From Streptomyces sp. NBC_00569 (lineage in GTDB: Bacteria; Actinomycetota; Actinomycetes; Streptomycetales; Streptomycetaceae), in NCBI RefSeq assembly GCF_036345255.1, contig NZ_CP107783.1, forward strand, positions 9,975,001 to 10,039,000: a stretch of DNA of 64,000 nt. The letters are read 5' to 3'. Positions 37,125 through 44,857 of this stretch are shown piece by piece. Each line of letters begins with the position of its first letter. Within the stretch, counting starts at the first letter, position 1. The position numbers and the translations under genes are program-made. The notes under the pieces were generated by a model. That model was given only the letters and a program-made list of their open reading frames with translations. It had not been told where the DNA came from and did not search any database.

Positions 37125-37385
37125 GTTCCCTGGGGGATAGTTGGGTTCGGTGGGGGCGCCGACGGTACCGAGGGATCGGGAAGCGCGTCGGCGATTGTGG
37201 GTACGACGTCCGATGGGGTGAAAACGCTGGTGTCGAGGACCAGGATCTTCACGTTCCTCGCGATAAGGCCTGCGCAGCCTCCGAGCAGAGGTCGACTTTG
37301 CGGCCAGGCGCGGTGAGGTCGAGGTGGAAGCGGTGCCGGACTCCACGATCGGCCATCCGGGCCACGTCGTTCGTCACAAAACGAT
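37121..37385 (-). pseudogene. Kinase-like (AAA/nucleoside kinase) C-terminal remnant
   Basis: Minus-strand reading gives MADRGVRHRFHLDLTAPGRK, VDLCSEAAQA, then after a frameshift near 37265 IARNVKILVLDTSVFTPSDV, VPTIADALPDP to a stop overlapping the NUDIX start. This looks like the lid and tail of a P-loop kinase whose front half is missing. A divergent gene starts at 37448. Confidence 0.38.
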
Positions 37386-37447
37386 CTTGGACACCCTCGC
37401 ACTCGTCTCTGCAGGCACCCCTTGGACCACACCACCAGGAGGAACCA

Positions 37448-37837
37448 GTGTCATACCCGCAACTGCTCACCCCCGAGGAGAAGCTCGCCGAGGCGAAGAA
37501 GCTGTTGAGCCTCCCGCGTATCGTCGTGATCTGCGGCTCCACCCGCTTCATGGCCGAGATGAACGAGGCCGATCTACGGGAGACCAAAGCCGGAAAGGTT
37601 GTCGTCAAACCGGGCTGTGACATAAAGTCGCCGCACGAACTTTGGTCCGATCCTGTCGAGGCCGAGGCGCTCAAGGTTCGACTCGACGATCTGCACCGGG
37701 CGAAGATCCGGCTCGCTGATGAGGTGCTCGTAGTCGGCGACTACATCGGAGACAGCACCCGAGCCGAAATCGCCTACGCCCGGTCGCTGGGCAAGCCCGT
37801 GCGGTTCACGCACCCCGAGGTCGACCCTGACGCCTGA
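37448..37837 (+). CDS. Nucleoside 2-deoxyribosyltransferase-like protein
   Basis: 129 residues. RIVVICGSTRFMAEMNEADL near the N-terminus and ADEVLVVGDYIGDSTRAEIA near residue 95 match the fold of nucleoside 2-deoxyribosyltransferases and DUF4406 proteins (CGS start, and D...G.Y.G.ST..EI.YA). GTG at 37448 is supported by AGGAGG; the longer upstream frame is not. Its neighbours (NUDIX, kinase remnant) also suggest nucleotide metabolism or salvage, possibly from a phage-like or plasmid source. Confidence 0.8.
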   Translation: MSYPQLLTPEEKLAEAKKLLSLPRIVVICGSTRFMAEMNEADLRETKAGKVVVKPGCDIKSPHELWSDPVEAEALKVRLDDLHRAKIRLADEVLVVGDYIGDSTRAEIAYARSLGKPVRFTHPEVDPDA

Positions 37838-38160
37838 CCGCACACTGCCACCTCGACAACCAGGGCCGGCAGCCCGACGCCTGACCGTCTCGCAGGGGCT
37901 TCAGCCGCCGCCCACCCCCCACCCTCCGCACGCATCCCTTGGAATTGATCATCTAGGGGCGGGTGCCAGGTCGTTCAGCGTGTCCTTGCGAGGAACCCAG
38001 GGGGTTCACCCCCGGCAGGAATCGCATCCGGTGACGTCGATGCGGAGCATCGCCGCGGCAGCGGGCGCGGAGCGCCCGCAAGAAACCGGGCCGCAGCGCC
38101 CGGTGAGGAATGTGCGCTGTTCGAATACCAGTACGGCGGGCGGCAGGTAACGTCACTGTC

Positions 38161-39414
38161 GTGAAGTTGACGGTGCAGGTGAAACTTCTGCCGACGCCCG
38201 TGCAGGCGGCGGCACTTGAGGCAACCCTGCACGCCTGCAACGAGGCCGCGACCTGGGTCTCCCAGGTGGCGTTCGAGAAGGACATCAAACGCAACTTCGC
38301 TCTGCGTGAGCACACCTACACTGCGGTCAGGGGCCGGTGGGAGCTCGGAGCTCAGGCGGCCCAGCACGTCATCAAGAAGACCTGCGACGCCTACATCACG
38401 CTCAAGGCGAACCTGAAGGCAGGAAACCTCGGCAGACCCTCCTCCAAGCGCTACCGGCGCGCCACCGAAAAACCGATCGCCTTCCGCCCTGAGGGCGCGC
38501 AGCCCTATGACGACCGGATGCTGTCCTGGCAGCACACCGAGCGCACGGTGTCGATCTGGACTCTGTCGGGCCGGATGAAGGAGGTGGCGTTCACCGCCTC
38601 GCCCGAGCAGCTGGCGCGTCTGGCCCTGTACCGCAAGGGCGAGTCAGACCTGCTGTTCCGCGACGGCATGTGGTTCCTGACCGCCACCTGCGAGATCCCC
38701 GAGGCCGAACTGAACCTCGAAGTAGTGGAGTTCCTGGGGATTGATCTCGGGATCGTGAATATCGCGACCACCTCGGACGGTCAGATCATGGCCGGACGCC
38801 GGCTCAACCGCGGACGCCTGCGCGAACGCACCCTGCGTCAGAAACTCCAGCGTAAGAACACCCCGTCCGCCAAACGGCGCCTGAAGAAGCGCAGGCGTAA
38901 GGAGGCGCGGCGGGTGAAGGACATCAACCACAAGATCGCGAAACATGTGGTGGCCGAGGCAGAACGCACCGGACGCGGAATCGCCCTGGAAGACCTCACA
39001 GGCATCCGCGCCCGGGTACGGCTTCGCAAGCCCCAACGGGCCACCCACGCCAGCTGGAGCTTCGCTCAGCTCGGCCAGTTCATCGCGTACAAGGCCCGCA
39101 GAGCGGGGGTGCCAGTGGTGCATGTCGATCCGGCGTACACCTCCCGCACCTGCGCCGAGTGCGGTCACATCGACAAGGCGAACCGGGTCTCCCAGGCCCG
39201 CTTCGTATGCCGGTCCTGCGGTGTCGTTGCACACGCGGACTGGAACGGCTCCCGCAACATCCGTCACCGTGCGGAAGAGTTGTGGCGACGCGGGGCGCAG
39301 TCAACCGCCCCAGACCCACCCCCGAACACCGGGCGTGGGACAGGACGCAAACGCAGCACCACAGCCAGTGGCGCCCGTTGTGCAAGCCCGGGACTTCCAG
39401 CCCCGGGTCGTTGA
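38161..39414 (+). CDS. tnpB: TnpB RNA-guided nuclease homologue, intact
   Basis: 417 residues, normal for IS605 TnpB. N-terminal helix-turn region (LTVQVKLLPTPVQAAALEAT), WED-like beta segment, then the split RuvC: GIDLGIVNIATTSDG (Asp), GIALEDLTGIRARVRL (Glu), zinc ribbon CAECGH ... CRSCG, and HADWNGSRNI (final Asp). Start GTG at 38161. All catalytic residues are present, so it could still cut DNA at a TAM using an omegaRNA made from its own 3' end. The last 30 or so residues overlap the right-end RNA region. Confidence 0.92.
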   Translation: MKLTVQVKLLPTPVQAAALEATLHACNEAATWVSQVAFEKDIKRNFALREHTYTAVRGRWELGAQAAQHVIKKTCDAYITLKANLKAGNLGRPSSKRYRRATEKPIAFRPEGAQPYDDRMLSWQHTERTVSIWTLSGRMKEVAFTASPEQLARLALYRKGESDLLFRDGMWFLTATCEIPEAELNLEVVEFLGIDLGIVNIATTSDGQIMAGRRLNRGRLRERTLRQKLQRKNTPSAKRRLKKRRRKEARRVKDINHKIAKHVVAEAERTGRGIALEDLTGIRARVRLRKPQRATHASWSFAQLGQFIAYKARRAGVPVVHVDPAYTSRTCAECGHIDKANRVSQARFVCRSCGVVAHADWNGSRNIRHRAEELWRRGAQSTAPDPPPNTGRGTGRKRSTTASGARCASPGLPAPGR

Positions 39415-40039
39415 CGTCGACGACTGTGAACGCCCGGACGCTGCGTATGAGTTGGGATGCGAGGAACCAGCGCAGGGCGGGGTCTCCGTAGGGAACGGGG
39501 GCGTCGTCGCCGACCAGGACTTGAACGCCGTTGTCGGAGTACGTGTGAGGCGTGCCGAGGACTCCGTGCAGGGGCGCACTCTGTGCCAGCAGTGCGACGC
39601 TCCCGTGTTTGGCGAGGTAGTCGCATGTCTTCGAGGCGATGCGTGCGTGCCGTCGGCAGACCGGGGGCTGAGCGGTCCGGACTGTGGTGCTCGATGTGGG
39701 CACGCTGTCCTTCCTGCTCTCCAAGAACCGGACTCCCTCGGAGGTCCGGGCGTTGGCGCCGCACACCTGGCACCGCAGGTGGAGCATGGTCTCGCGCTGT
39801 CGCGCGGGGTGGACCAGGCGCCATTTCGGCTCACCGGCCGGCAGGCCGTCGTCCCCGATGGACTGGGAGACCCGGGACCACAGGACGCCGTTAACGGCAT
39901 GGTCTTGTCTGGTCTCGTCCCAATAGCTCAGGTGCGGGCGACCGGTGGCGTCGAAGGTGGGGCGCAAGGAGACGAACGAGTCGGCCACGTCACCCTCACG
40001 GGCTGTGATGTAGGGAACCAGGCGGCTTCGCGGCGTCAT
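39080..40039 (-). CDS. Hypothetical protein with CxxC motif, 3' end altered by IS insertion
   Basis: From the ATG at 40039 the frame gives MTPRSRLVPYITAREGDVAD, LHLRCQVCGANARTSEGVRF (CxxC, possible metal site) and later PYGDPALRWFLASQLIRSVR. After AFTVVDV it enters the end of IS element 2 and runs on antisense to tnpB for about 110 meaningless residues to 39080. Removing the element would give a stop within a few codons on the far side (37950s). So the native protein is about 210 residues. It follows the DUF5999 gene by 2 bp, probably one operon. Function unknown. Confidence 0.65.
   Translation of the reverse strand: MTPRSRLVPYITAREGDVADSFVSLRPTFDATGRPHLSYWDETRQDHAVNGVLWSRVSQSIGDDGLPAGEPKWRLVHPARQRETMLHLRCQVCGANARTSEGVRFLESRKDSVPTSSTTVRTAQPPVCRRHARIASKTCDYLAKHGSVALLAQSAPLHGVLGTPHTYSDNGVQVLVGDDAPVPYGDPALRWFLASQLIRSVRAFTVVDVNDPGLEVPGLHNGRHWLWCCVCVLSHARCSGVGLGRLTAPRVATTLPHGDGCCGSRSSPRVQRHRRTGIRSGPGRPGSPCRCDRTRRRCGRCTPDRHAPLAPPLCGPCTR
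39290..39416 (+). ncRNA. Candidate omegaRNA (reRNA) of element 2
   Basis: In IS605 elements the guide RNA scaffold spans the end of tnpB and the right end. Here the region ends with a hairpin CCCGGG-ACTTCCAG-CCCCGGG at 39387-39407 and GTTGAC, matching the minus-strand right end of element 1 (CCCGG hairpin at 3462-3482, then GTTGAC). The guide would then be the 16-20 bases from about 39417 onward. Exact boundaries are inferred. Confidence 0.42.
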
Positions 40040-40041
40040 TT

Positions 40042-40242
40042 TCACGCTGCGGCTCCCGTAGCGACAGTGAGGCGGCGAGGGGCGACGATCGTGCCGTTGG
40101 GCAGCAATTCGCCGGTATCCTCGAAGAGCAGCACCTGGTTGCACAACAGGTTCCAGCCCTGTTGAGGGTGGCGCGCGATGGGGAGCGCGGCCTCCCTGTC
40201 GGAATCCTCGGCGGTGGGGCAGGTGGGCGTGTGCTGGCACAT
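40042..40242 (-). CDS. DUF5999 family protein, stand-alone
   Basis: 66 residues. MCQHTPTCPTAEDSDREAAL at the start and GWNLLCNQVLLFEDTGELLP in the middle are the DUF5999 signature: a Cys-His-rich head (MCQHxPxCP) that may bind metal, then a beta-rich half. The upstream layout (AGGAnGAGC, 10 bases, ATGTGCCAG) is shared with the paralogue at 41576. Such genes sit next to regulators in Streptomyces. Function not established. Confidence 0.85.
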   Translation of the reverse strand: MCQHTPTCPTAEDSDREAALPIARHPQQGWNLLCNQVLLFEDTGELLPNGTIVAPRRLTVATGAAA

Positions 40243-40301
40243 GCGCGTCGCTCTTCCTGTCGGTCGTGCGGTGGGGGACGGGGGCTCTCTTCGGCGGGTG
40301 T

Positions 40302-40784
40302 CTACGAAGCCGCGGGGGAGCGGAGAAGAGTCGCCGAAGTGGGCGTCTGGGGGCCGCGCGGGGTGCTGGCATGGTTCGTGAACCGGGGTGTCGCGTCTGC
40401 GTTGTAGCCGTAGAAGCGCCCGAGGGTGATGTCGTCGCAGTCATCCCAGAGCGTCGGCGGGCTCTCGCCCTACGCGACGACGGGGCAGGTGTTCGGATAG
40501 GGCGACCACCGCTGGCGCAGGTCGGGGAAGCCCGGCTGCTCAAGGAGGACGTCACGGACCTTGAGCCCGAAGCAGAGGCACGCCACGAGGAAGTGCCCAC
40601 CTCGTCGGCTCCCGACGGGTACAGCGAGGATACGTACGTGGGCGTCGCGTTGCGGCTCAACAGCCATGAGCGTGCGGATTATCTCGGCGAAGTCCGCCAC
40701 GGCGGCGGTCGGCTCGCGCGCGGGCCCAGCTGGCTCGAGAAGCCTGTGCATCATTGTGGTTCCGACCGAGGCCCAAGTGCTCAC
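40302..40784 (-). pseudogene. ORF interrupted by an in-frame TAG codon
   Basis: GTG at 40784 (GGAG upstream) opens STWASVGTTMMHRLLEPAGP ... VRDVLLEQPGFPDLRQRW and meets TAG at 40470-40472 after 104 codons. The same frame continues with clear GC third-position bias (PPTLWDDCDDITLGRFYGYN) to another TAG at 40302-40304, giving about 160 codons in all. Either a nonsense mutation or read-through is implied. It lies 51 bp after the DUF5999-ATPase fusion, same strand. No family recognised. Confidence 0.55.
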
Positions 40785-40835
40785 CAGGCGCTCCGCCCCA
40801 GCTGCCGCATCGCTGCCCGCACGGTCACCGCGGCG

Positions 40836-41576
40836 CTACTCACGGACGGCCCCACGCGCGCTGTGCTCGTGTACGGGGATGTGACACCAGGCCGTGGTGC
40901 CGTCCTTGCAGTAGCCCCACTCGCCGTCCAGATCGGCGACGAACGCGTCGGTGAGGAACAGACCGCGCCCGGACTCGGCCAGCGGAGCCGCACGTTGGGG
41001 CTTTGGTTCTTCTCCTGTGGTCCCGTCGTCGATCTCAACGCGGACCAGTCCAGGCTTCGGGGCCCAACTGCTATAGGTGACGCATTGCCCCGTGCAGTGA
41101 AGCACAGCGTTCGTGACCAGTTCGGAGATGACGACAAGGGCCTGCTCGATCCGGCTCTCCGGCATGTGGCAGACGTTCCGCAGCCATGCCGCCGCCAGGC
41201 TGCGCACTTGGCGAACATGCTGGGCTTCCCGTCCGACCGAGATCGCGACGGGTGCCGGCAGCGGCATCTCTGCGGTGGTGCACGGGTAATGCGGTGTCAG
41301 CGCATCGCGAGGCTTCTGCTCGGCGCTGGCCGGCGGCACAGGGCCGATGATGTTGGGCTTATCAGTGAAGGAGTTCATATGGGCTGCTCCGGTCGCGCCG
41401 GTGGGCCGGTGCGGGGCCACAACCGTGCCATTGGACTGTAGTTCGCCGGTGTCGTCGAAGAGCAGGACACCGTTGCACAGCAGCGTCCAGTCAACGATGT
41501 CGTCACGTGCCGTGGGCTTGGTCGCTTCGTGATCGGACTGGTCACCTGTGGGGCAAGGGGGCACGTGCTGGCACAT
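40836..41576 (-). CDS. DUF5999 fused to RsbW/HATPase_c_2 anti-sigma-type kinase
   Basis: 246 residues in one frame. Residues 1-60 are DUF5999 (MCQHVPPCPTGDQSDHEATK; LLCNGVLLFDDTGELQSNGT). After a short link (GATGAAHMNSFTDKP) comes a histidine-kinase-like ATPase: QVRSLAAAWLRNVCHMPESR, LVVISELVTNAVLHCTG (N box), VEIDDGT (G1) and SGRGLFLTDAFVADLDGEWG (G2). The ATPase normally starts as a separate gene at the internal ATG (MNSFTDK), so loss of the intervening stop made the fusion. ATG 41576 aligns with the paralogue; GTG 41582 is also possible. Probable stress-signalling role, inferred. Confidence 0.82.
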   Translation of the reverse strand: MCQHVPPCPTGDQSDHEATKPTARDDIVDWTLLCNGVLLFDDTGELQSNGTVVAPHRPTGATGAAHMNSFTDKPNIIGPVPPASAEQKPRDALTPHYPCTTAEMPLPAPVAISVGREAQHVRQVRSLAAAWLRNVCHMPESRIEQALVVISELVTNAVLHCTGQCVTYSSWAPKPGLVRVEIDDGTTGEEPKPQRAAPLAESGRGLFLTDAFVADLDGEWGYCKDGTTAWCHIPVHEHSARGAVRE

Positions 41577-41783
41577 GTGCACTGCTCATCCTTTCGGGCG
41601 TTTTGTGGGGCACGGGAATCTGCCTCATCGCGAGATGCTGGTCGGCGGTGGAGCCACGAGGTATGCCTTCTCCTGGACAGATCCAGGACTCTGCGCCGAA
41701 GCTGCGCTCTGCGACCGCATTGTGCGGACGGCACTGCCGCTCCGCGGATTCGGGGGAGCGGCACCCCGTTCGGGGCGACTGGT

Positions 41784-41882
41784 CTATCGGCTCATGGCCA
41801 GAGCCATGCCGATCACCAGGCCGCACGATCCGCTGATACAGATGATGAACAGGACTCCGGCGTACCGGCCGATGGCGCGCAT
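41784..41882 (-). CDS. 32-residue membrane mini-protein, coupled to upstream gene
   Basis: ATG at 41882 overlaps the stop of the preceding gene by one base (TGATG), a translational-coupling arrangement. The peptide is almost wholly one hydrophobic helix: RYAGVLFIICISGSCGLVIG then MALAMSR. The two lie in one operon divergent from the XRE regulator. 41577-41783 has no gene. Confidence 0.45.
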   Translation of the reverse strand: MRAIGRYAGVLFIICISGSCGLVIGMALAMSR

Positions 41883-42112
41883 CACAGCCCGACCTGACTG
41901 TTGTTGTTCTTCACGGCAAGACGTGCGCCCAGTTCCTTCCGCGCGCTGAGCGGAACCACCTTGTCTGGCATTTGCTCCCACTCGTCGCCGCCATCGATCG
42001 GCCTCATCTGCTCGCGTCCGCCGATCTCGCCGACAACGATGCCGATGCGCTCTTCAGCGCTGTCGTTGGCCGGGTCACCGATGCCCGGTCTGGTCTGCTG
42101 GTTGCTCGCCAT
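41882..42112 (-). CDS. Small hydrophilic protein divergent from XRE regulator
   Basis: 76 residues: MASNQQTRPGIGDPANDSAE, ERIGIVVGEIGGREQMRPID, DKVVPLSARKELGARLAVKN. Soluble, acidic. ATG 42112 is preferred; ATG 42124 is also possible. No clear RBS for either. It lies 125 bp from the divergent regulator with a palindrome between, so it is a likely target. Function unknown. Confidence 0.6.
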   Translation of the reverse strand: MASNQQTRPGIGDPANDSAEERIGIVVGEIGGREQMRPIDGGDEWEQMPDKVVPLSARKELGARLAVKNNNSQVGL

Positions 42113-42160
42113 GAACACGAGCATCGCGGTCCGGCAACCGGCGCCAAAGGTCCAGCTGGA

Positions 42161-42175
42161 TACCCAACTTGGGTA
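42161..42175. promoter_or_regulatory. Perfect palindrome, candidate XRE operator
   Basis: TACCCAA-C-TTGGGTA, 7-bp arms, centrally placed between the divergent small protein (42112) and the XRE regulator (42238). Likely autoregulatory operator; inferred from symmetry and position. Confidence 0.5.
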
Positions 42176-42237
42176 ACATTGCGGCAAGTAGAGAATCAGC
42201 GACGTTGCGTAGCCCTCGCAGTGTGGGAGCTTGCCCA

Positions 42238-43590
42238 ATGCCCGACGCCGACCGGCCCCAGGAACTTCCTGCAAGGCTGCTCACCGATCCCGAGATGATC
42301 AACGCATGTCGGGTGCGAGACTTCGCCAGCGTTTTCCGACTGGTGAAGACCAAGGCAGGTATCTATCCGTCGATGATCGCCAGGCGCTGCGAGCTGACGC
42401 CCAGCCGAGTCGGCGAAGTCATCGCAGGCCAGCGCCGGTTGTCGCACATGGATGTCGTCGAGCGCATCGCAGATGGCTTACGCATCCCAGGGCACATGCT
42501 GGGGCTTGCCCGGCGGGCTTGGGAGACGCCTCAGGCTCTCGTGGCCACCGATCGCGAGGTGCCGTATGGGGCAGAGCCGGAGCCGGAGCCGGAACAGCGG
42601 GTACCCGCTTCTCTGCCCGGGCCAGATGTCGACAGCATCCTCGCGTTAGCCACCCGAACAAGCCTCAGTACAGGCACGCTTGAAGCGTTCCGGTCGTCGA
42701 TCGAGGACTATTGGCGTCGGGATGACCAGCACGGCGGTGAGGCGTTAAGGCCGGCTATCGTTGGCCAACTTCGTTACGTGATCGGACTATTGAAGGAGAA
42801 TCGGCCGCCATCCATCCAGAACGGCCTGTACCAAATCGCGGCCGAGCTGGCACGCCTCACCGGCTGGACCTATTTCGATGCCCGCCAGTACAACCAGGCC
42901 CGTGCGTATTTCACGGAAGCCCTGCAACTGGCCAAGGAAGCCGGCGACCACCAGTCCATCGCTAACGTCCTGGCCTGCATGAGTTTGCAGGCCACATACC
43001 AGGACAGGCCCGCAGACTCTCTGGCACTCGTGACCGCCGCTCAGGACCAGGCCCGTTCAACCCCCGGCAGCACCCCACGCGTTCTGTCCATGCTGTCCAT
43101 GCGAGAAGCCTTCGCTCATGCCATCCTCGGCAACCGCGACTCCACTCACCAGGCGATTGGGGAAGCGCACCGCCAGTTCGAACAGATTCGGACGGGCGAC
43201 CTGGACCCGGCATGGGTGACCTACTTCGATGAGCCGAAGCTCATCGTGGACACGGGCATCGCTCACGGCCGACTGGGTGATTCCGTAACCGCTGAACCCC
43301 TGATCGCGGACGCTTTGCGGAGGGAGGATCGTGCCAACCAGCGAGGGCGGGCGTTTCACTCGTTCTGGCTGGCACGTACGCAGCTGGACCAGGGAAAGCT
43401 CGACCAGGCGTGCCGCACTGCGACGCAAGCTCTGGAGCCGGCGTCGGCAGTGGCATCCGAGCGGGTATCAGGCCATCTTCGAGAGTTTTACGACCAGTTG
43501 GCCCCACACAGGCAGGAGCCCGTAGCCCTGGCCTTTGAGGCACGGCTACGGGAACTTCTCCCTCCGGTCAGCGGATCGCTTCATCCATGA
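42238..43590 (+). CDS. XRE-family regulator with TPR domain
   Basis: 450 residues. N-terminal HTH near residues 40-85 (YPSMIARRCELTPSRVGEVI, AGQRRLSHMDVVERIADGLR). An acidic linker (EPEPEPEQ) follows, then TPR-like helices from about residue 190 (YFDARQYNQARAYFTEALQL, AHAILGNRDSTHQAIGEAHR). This is the common Streptomyces HTH-TPR signalling regulator architecture, whose TPR domain binds a peptide or partner. GGGAG precedes the ATG at 42238. Its 3' end overlaps the convergent NUDIX gene by 23 bp. Probably controls the minus-strand DUF5999/ATPase operon. Confidence 0.88.
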   Translation: MPDADRPQELPARLLTDPEMINACRVRDFASVFRLVKTKAGIYPSMIARRCELTPSRVGEVIAGQRRLSHMDVVERIADGLRIPGHMLGLARRAWETPQALVATDREVPYGAEPEPEPEQRVPASLPGPDVDSILALATRTSLSTGTLEAFRSSIEDYWRRDDQHGGEALRPAIVGQLRYVIGLLKENRPPSIQNGLYQIAAELARLTGWTYFDARQYNQARAYFTEALQLAKEAGDHQSIANVLACMSLQATYQDRPADSLALVTAAQDQARSTPGSTPRVLSMLSMREAFAHAILGNRDSTHQAIGEAHRQFEQIRTGDLDPAWVTYFDEPKLIVDTGIAHGRLGDSVTAEPLIADALRREDRANQRGRAFHSFWLARTQLDQGKLDQACRTATQALEPASAVASERVSGHLREFYDQLAPHRQEPVALAFEARLRELLPPVSGSLHP

Positions 43591-44101
43591 GCAGGTACAG
43601 CAGGCCGACGAGCGATCCGCTGCTCACGATCTCCCGACGGTCGATCATCGCGCGTACCTGTGAAAGCGGAATCCACTCGATGCGGTCGGACTCGTTCTTT
43701 TCCGTAGGCGGCCCTTCGTGGGTCGCGCCGTCCGCGCGGAAGACATAGTGCTGCGAGTCAGTGATCCCATTGGCCGGCTCGGCGTAGATCAGTGGCTTGA
43801 TGGGCCCGGGACGCCAGCCTGTCTCCTCCAGCACTTCGCGCGCTGCCGCCTCTTCCGGAGACTCGCCCTCCTCGACCAGGCCCATGGGCAACTCCCAGGC
43901 CCACGAGTTCGTGATGAAGCGATGTCGCCACATCATCAGGACCTCTTGGCGGTCATTGACCACGGCCGCGACGGCCAGGTGCCGGAGGCGAACGACGTGA
44001 TACTCCCATCTGCGCCCGTCAGGCTGCTGAACGTCAACCAGACACAGATTCACCCACTTATTGGTGTAGACCTGTCGCTCGCCGTGGGTCTTCCACTCCA
44101 T
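43568..44101 (-). CDS. NUDIX hydrolase (ADP-ribose pyrophosphatase-like)
   Basis: 177 residues. NUDIX box GX5EX7REUXEEXGU starts at GLVEEGESPEEAAAREVLEE; MMWRHRFITNSWAWELPMGL before it is typical of ADP-sugar diphosphatases. Start ATG 44101 after GAGAGGGG. It is convergent with and overlaps the XRE regulator by 23 bp. Such NUDIX genes often accompany HTH-TPR regulators in Streptomyces. Confidence 0.88.
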   Translation of the reverse strand: MEWKTHGERQVYTNKWVNLCLVDVQQPDGRRWEYHVVRLRHLAVAAVVNDRQEVLMMWRHRFITNSWAWELPMGLVEEGESPEEAAAREVLEETGWRPGPIKPLIYAEPANGITDSQHYVFRADGATHEGPPTEKNESDRIEWIPLSQVRAMIDRREIVSSGSLVGLLYLLMDEAIR

Positions 44102-44372
44102 ACCTGCGGCCCCTCTCGATCGGTCTCTAGGATCTCAGACCAGTCGGGAGACGGATGTAAGTTCGCCTCTTTTCGCGTCAGTTTGACAGTATGGCGGTGT
44201 GGGCGCCCGTGTCGGGTTCCCTGTGCTCGACCCCAGTCCTGGGTCTGCTGTCCCCTTCAGCGCGGCGCCGTCCTTCGGTTCTGGCCGCGGTTCCGGTTCG
44301 GGGGAGGACGGCGGGTGTCTGACCGGACATCTGCCTCCTTGCGAGTGGACTTGCCGCAGTACGCACTCATTT

Positions 44373-44392
44373 CCGGGGCGAGGAAGCCCCGG
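44373..44392. terminator. Short hairpin terminator with partial T-run
   Basis: CCGGGGC-GAGGAA-GCCCCGG followed by ATTGTGCCTTTT on the plus strand, in the gene-free gap 44102-44857. Confidence 0.5.
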
Positions 44393-44532
44393 ATTGTGCC
44401 TTTTCTAGTGTCCGCATGCACCCGGACAACCTCTCGCACCTGTACTCCAGCTGCTCGCCAGGTCGAAGAGGGAAGGGTAAGAGCAAGGGGCAGGGACGGG
44501 AGTGCGCGCACGGGACCGTCGGGCAGTGTCAC

Positions 44533-44581
44533 AGGAGGCAGGAAGCAGGAAGCAGGAAGCAGGAAGCAGGAAGCCGGAAGC
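44533..44581. repeat. Tandem heptamer array
   Basis: Seven units of AGGAAGC, the first (AGGAGGC) and last (CGGAAGC) with one change. Intergenic, in a stretch with no supported gene. Confidence 0.85.
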
Positions 44582-44857
44582 CGGGGGCGAGCCTGGGGAG
44601 CCATCGGGCGGCGCTGAGCGTGGAGCGTCAGTCGGATCCTGAGTCTGCTCGCGGCCGGTTCCGGCGGCGCATGCCGGTGTGTCTTGCGGCCACCTGTGGT
44701 GCTGCGCACCTGTGCGGGCCACACGCCTCTGTTGCGGCGCCGTACGGGGCAGTCGGCGGTGTCGCCCCAGAGGGCTGGGCTGTGCCGCGGTGAAGTCGCG
44801 AGCGGCGTGCTAAAGCGGGCCGTGTCCGTCCTCCACTCGGCGGTATGAGGCGGTCCG

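Larger units (their letters stand above)
37973..39416. mobile_element. IS200/IS605-type element 2, tnpB only
   Basis: The left end begins GTTCAGC at 37973 with the subterminal hairpin GGGGG-TTCA-CCCCC at 38000-38013, as in elements 1 and 3. The right end follows the hairpin at 39387-39407 and GTTGAC. There is no tnpA, so it would need one in trans. It lies at the 3' end of the minus-strand gene that starts at 40039. 37838-37972 upstream has no gene. Confidence 0.75.
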
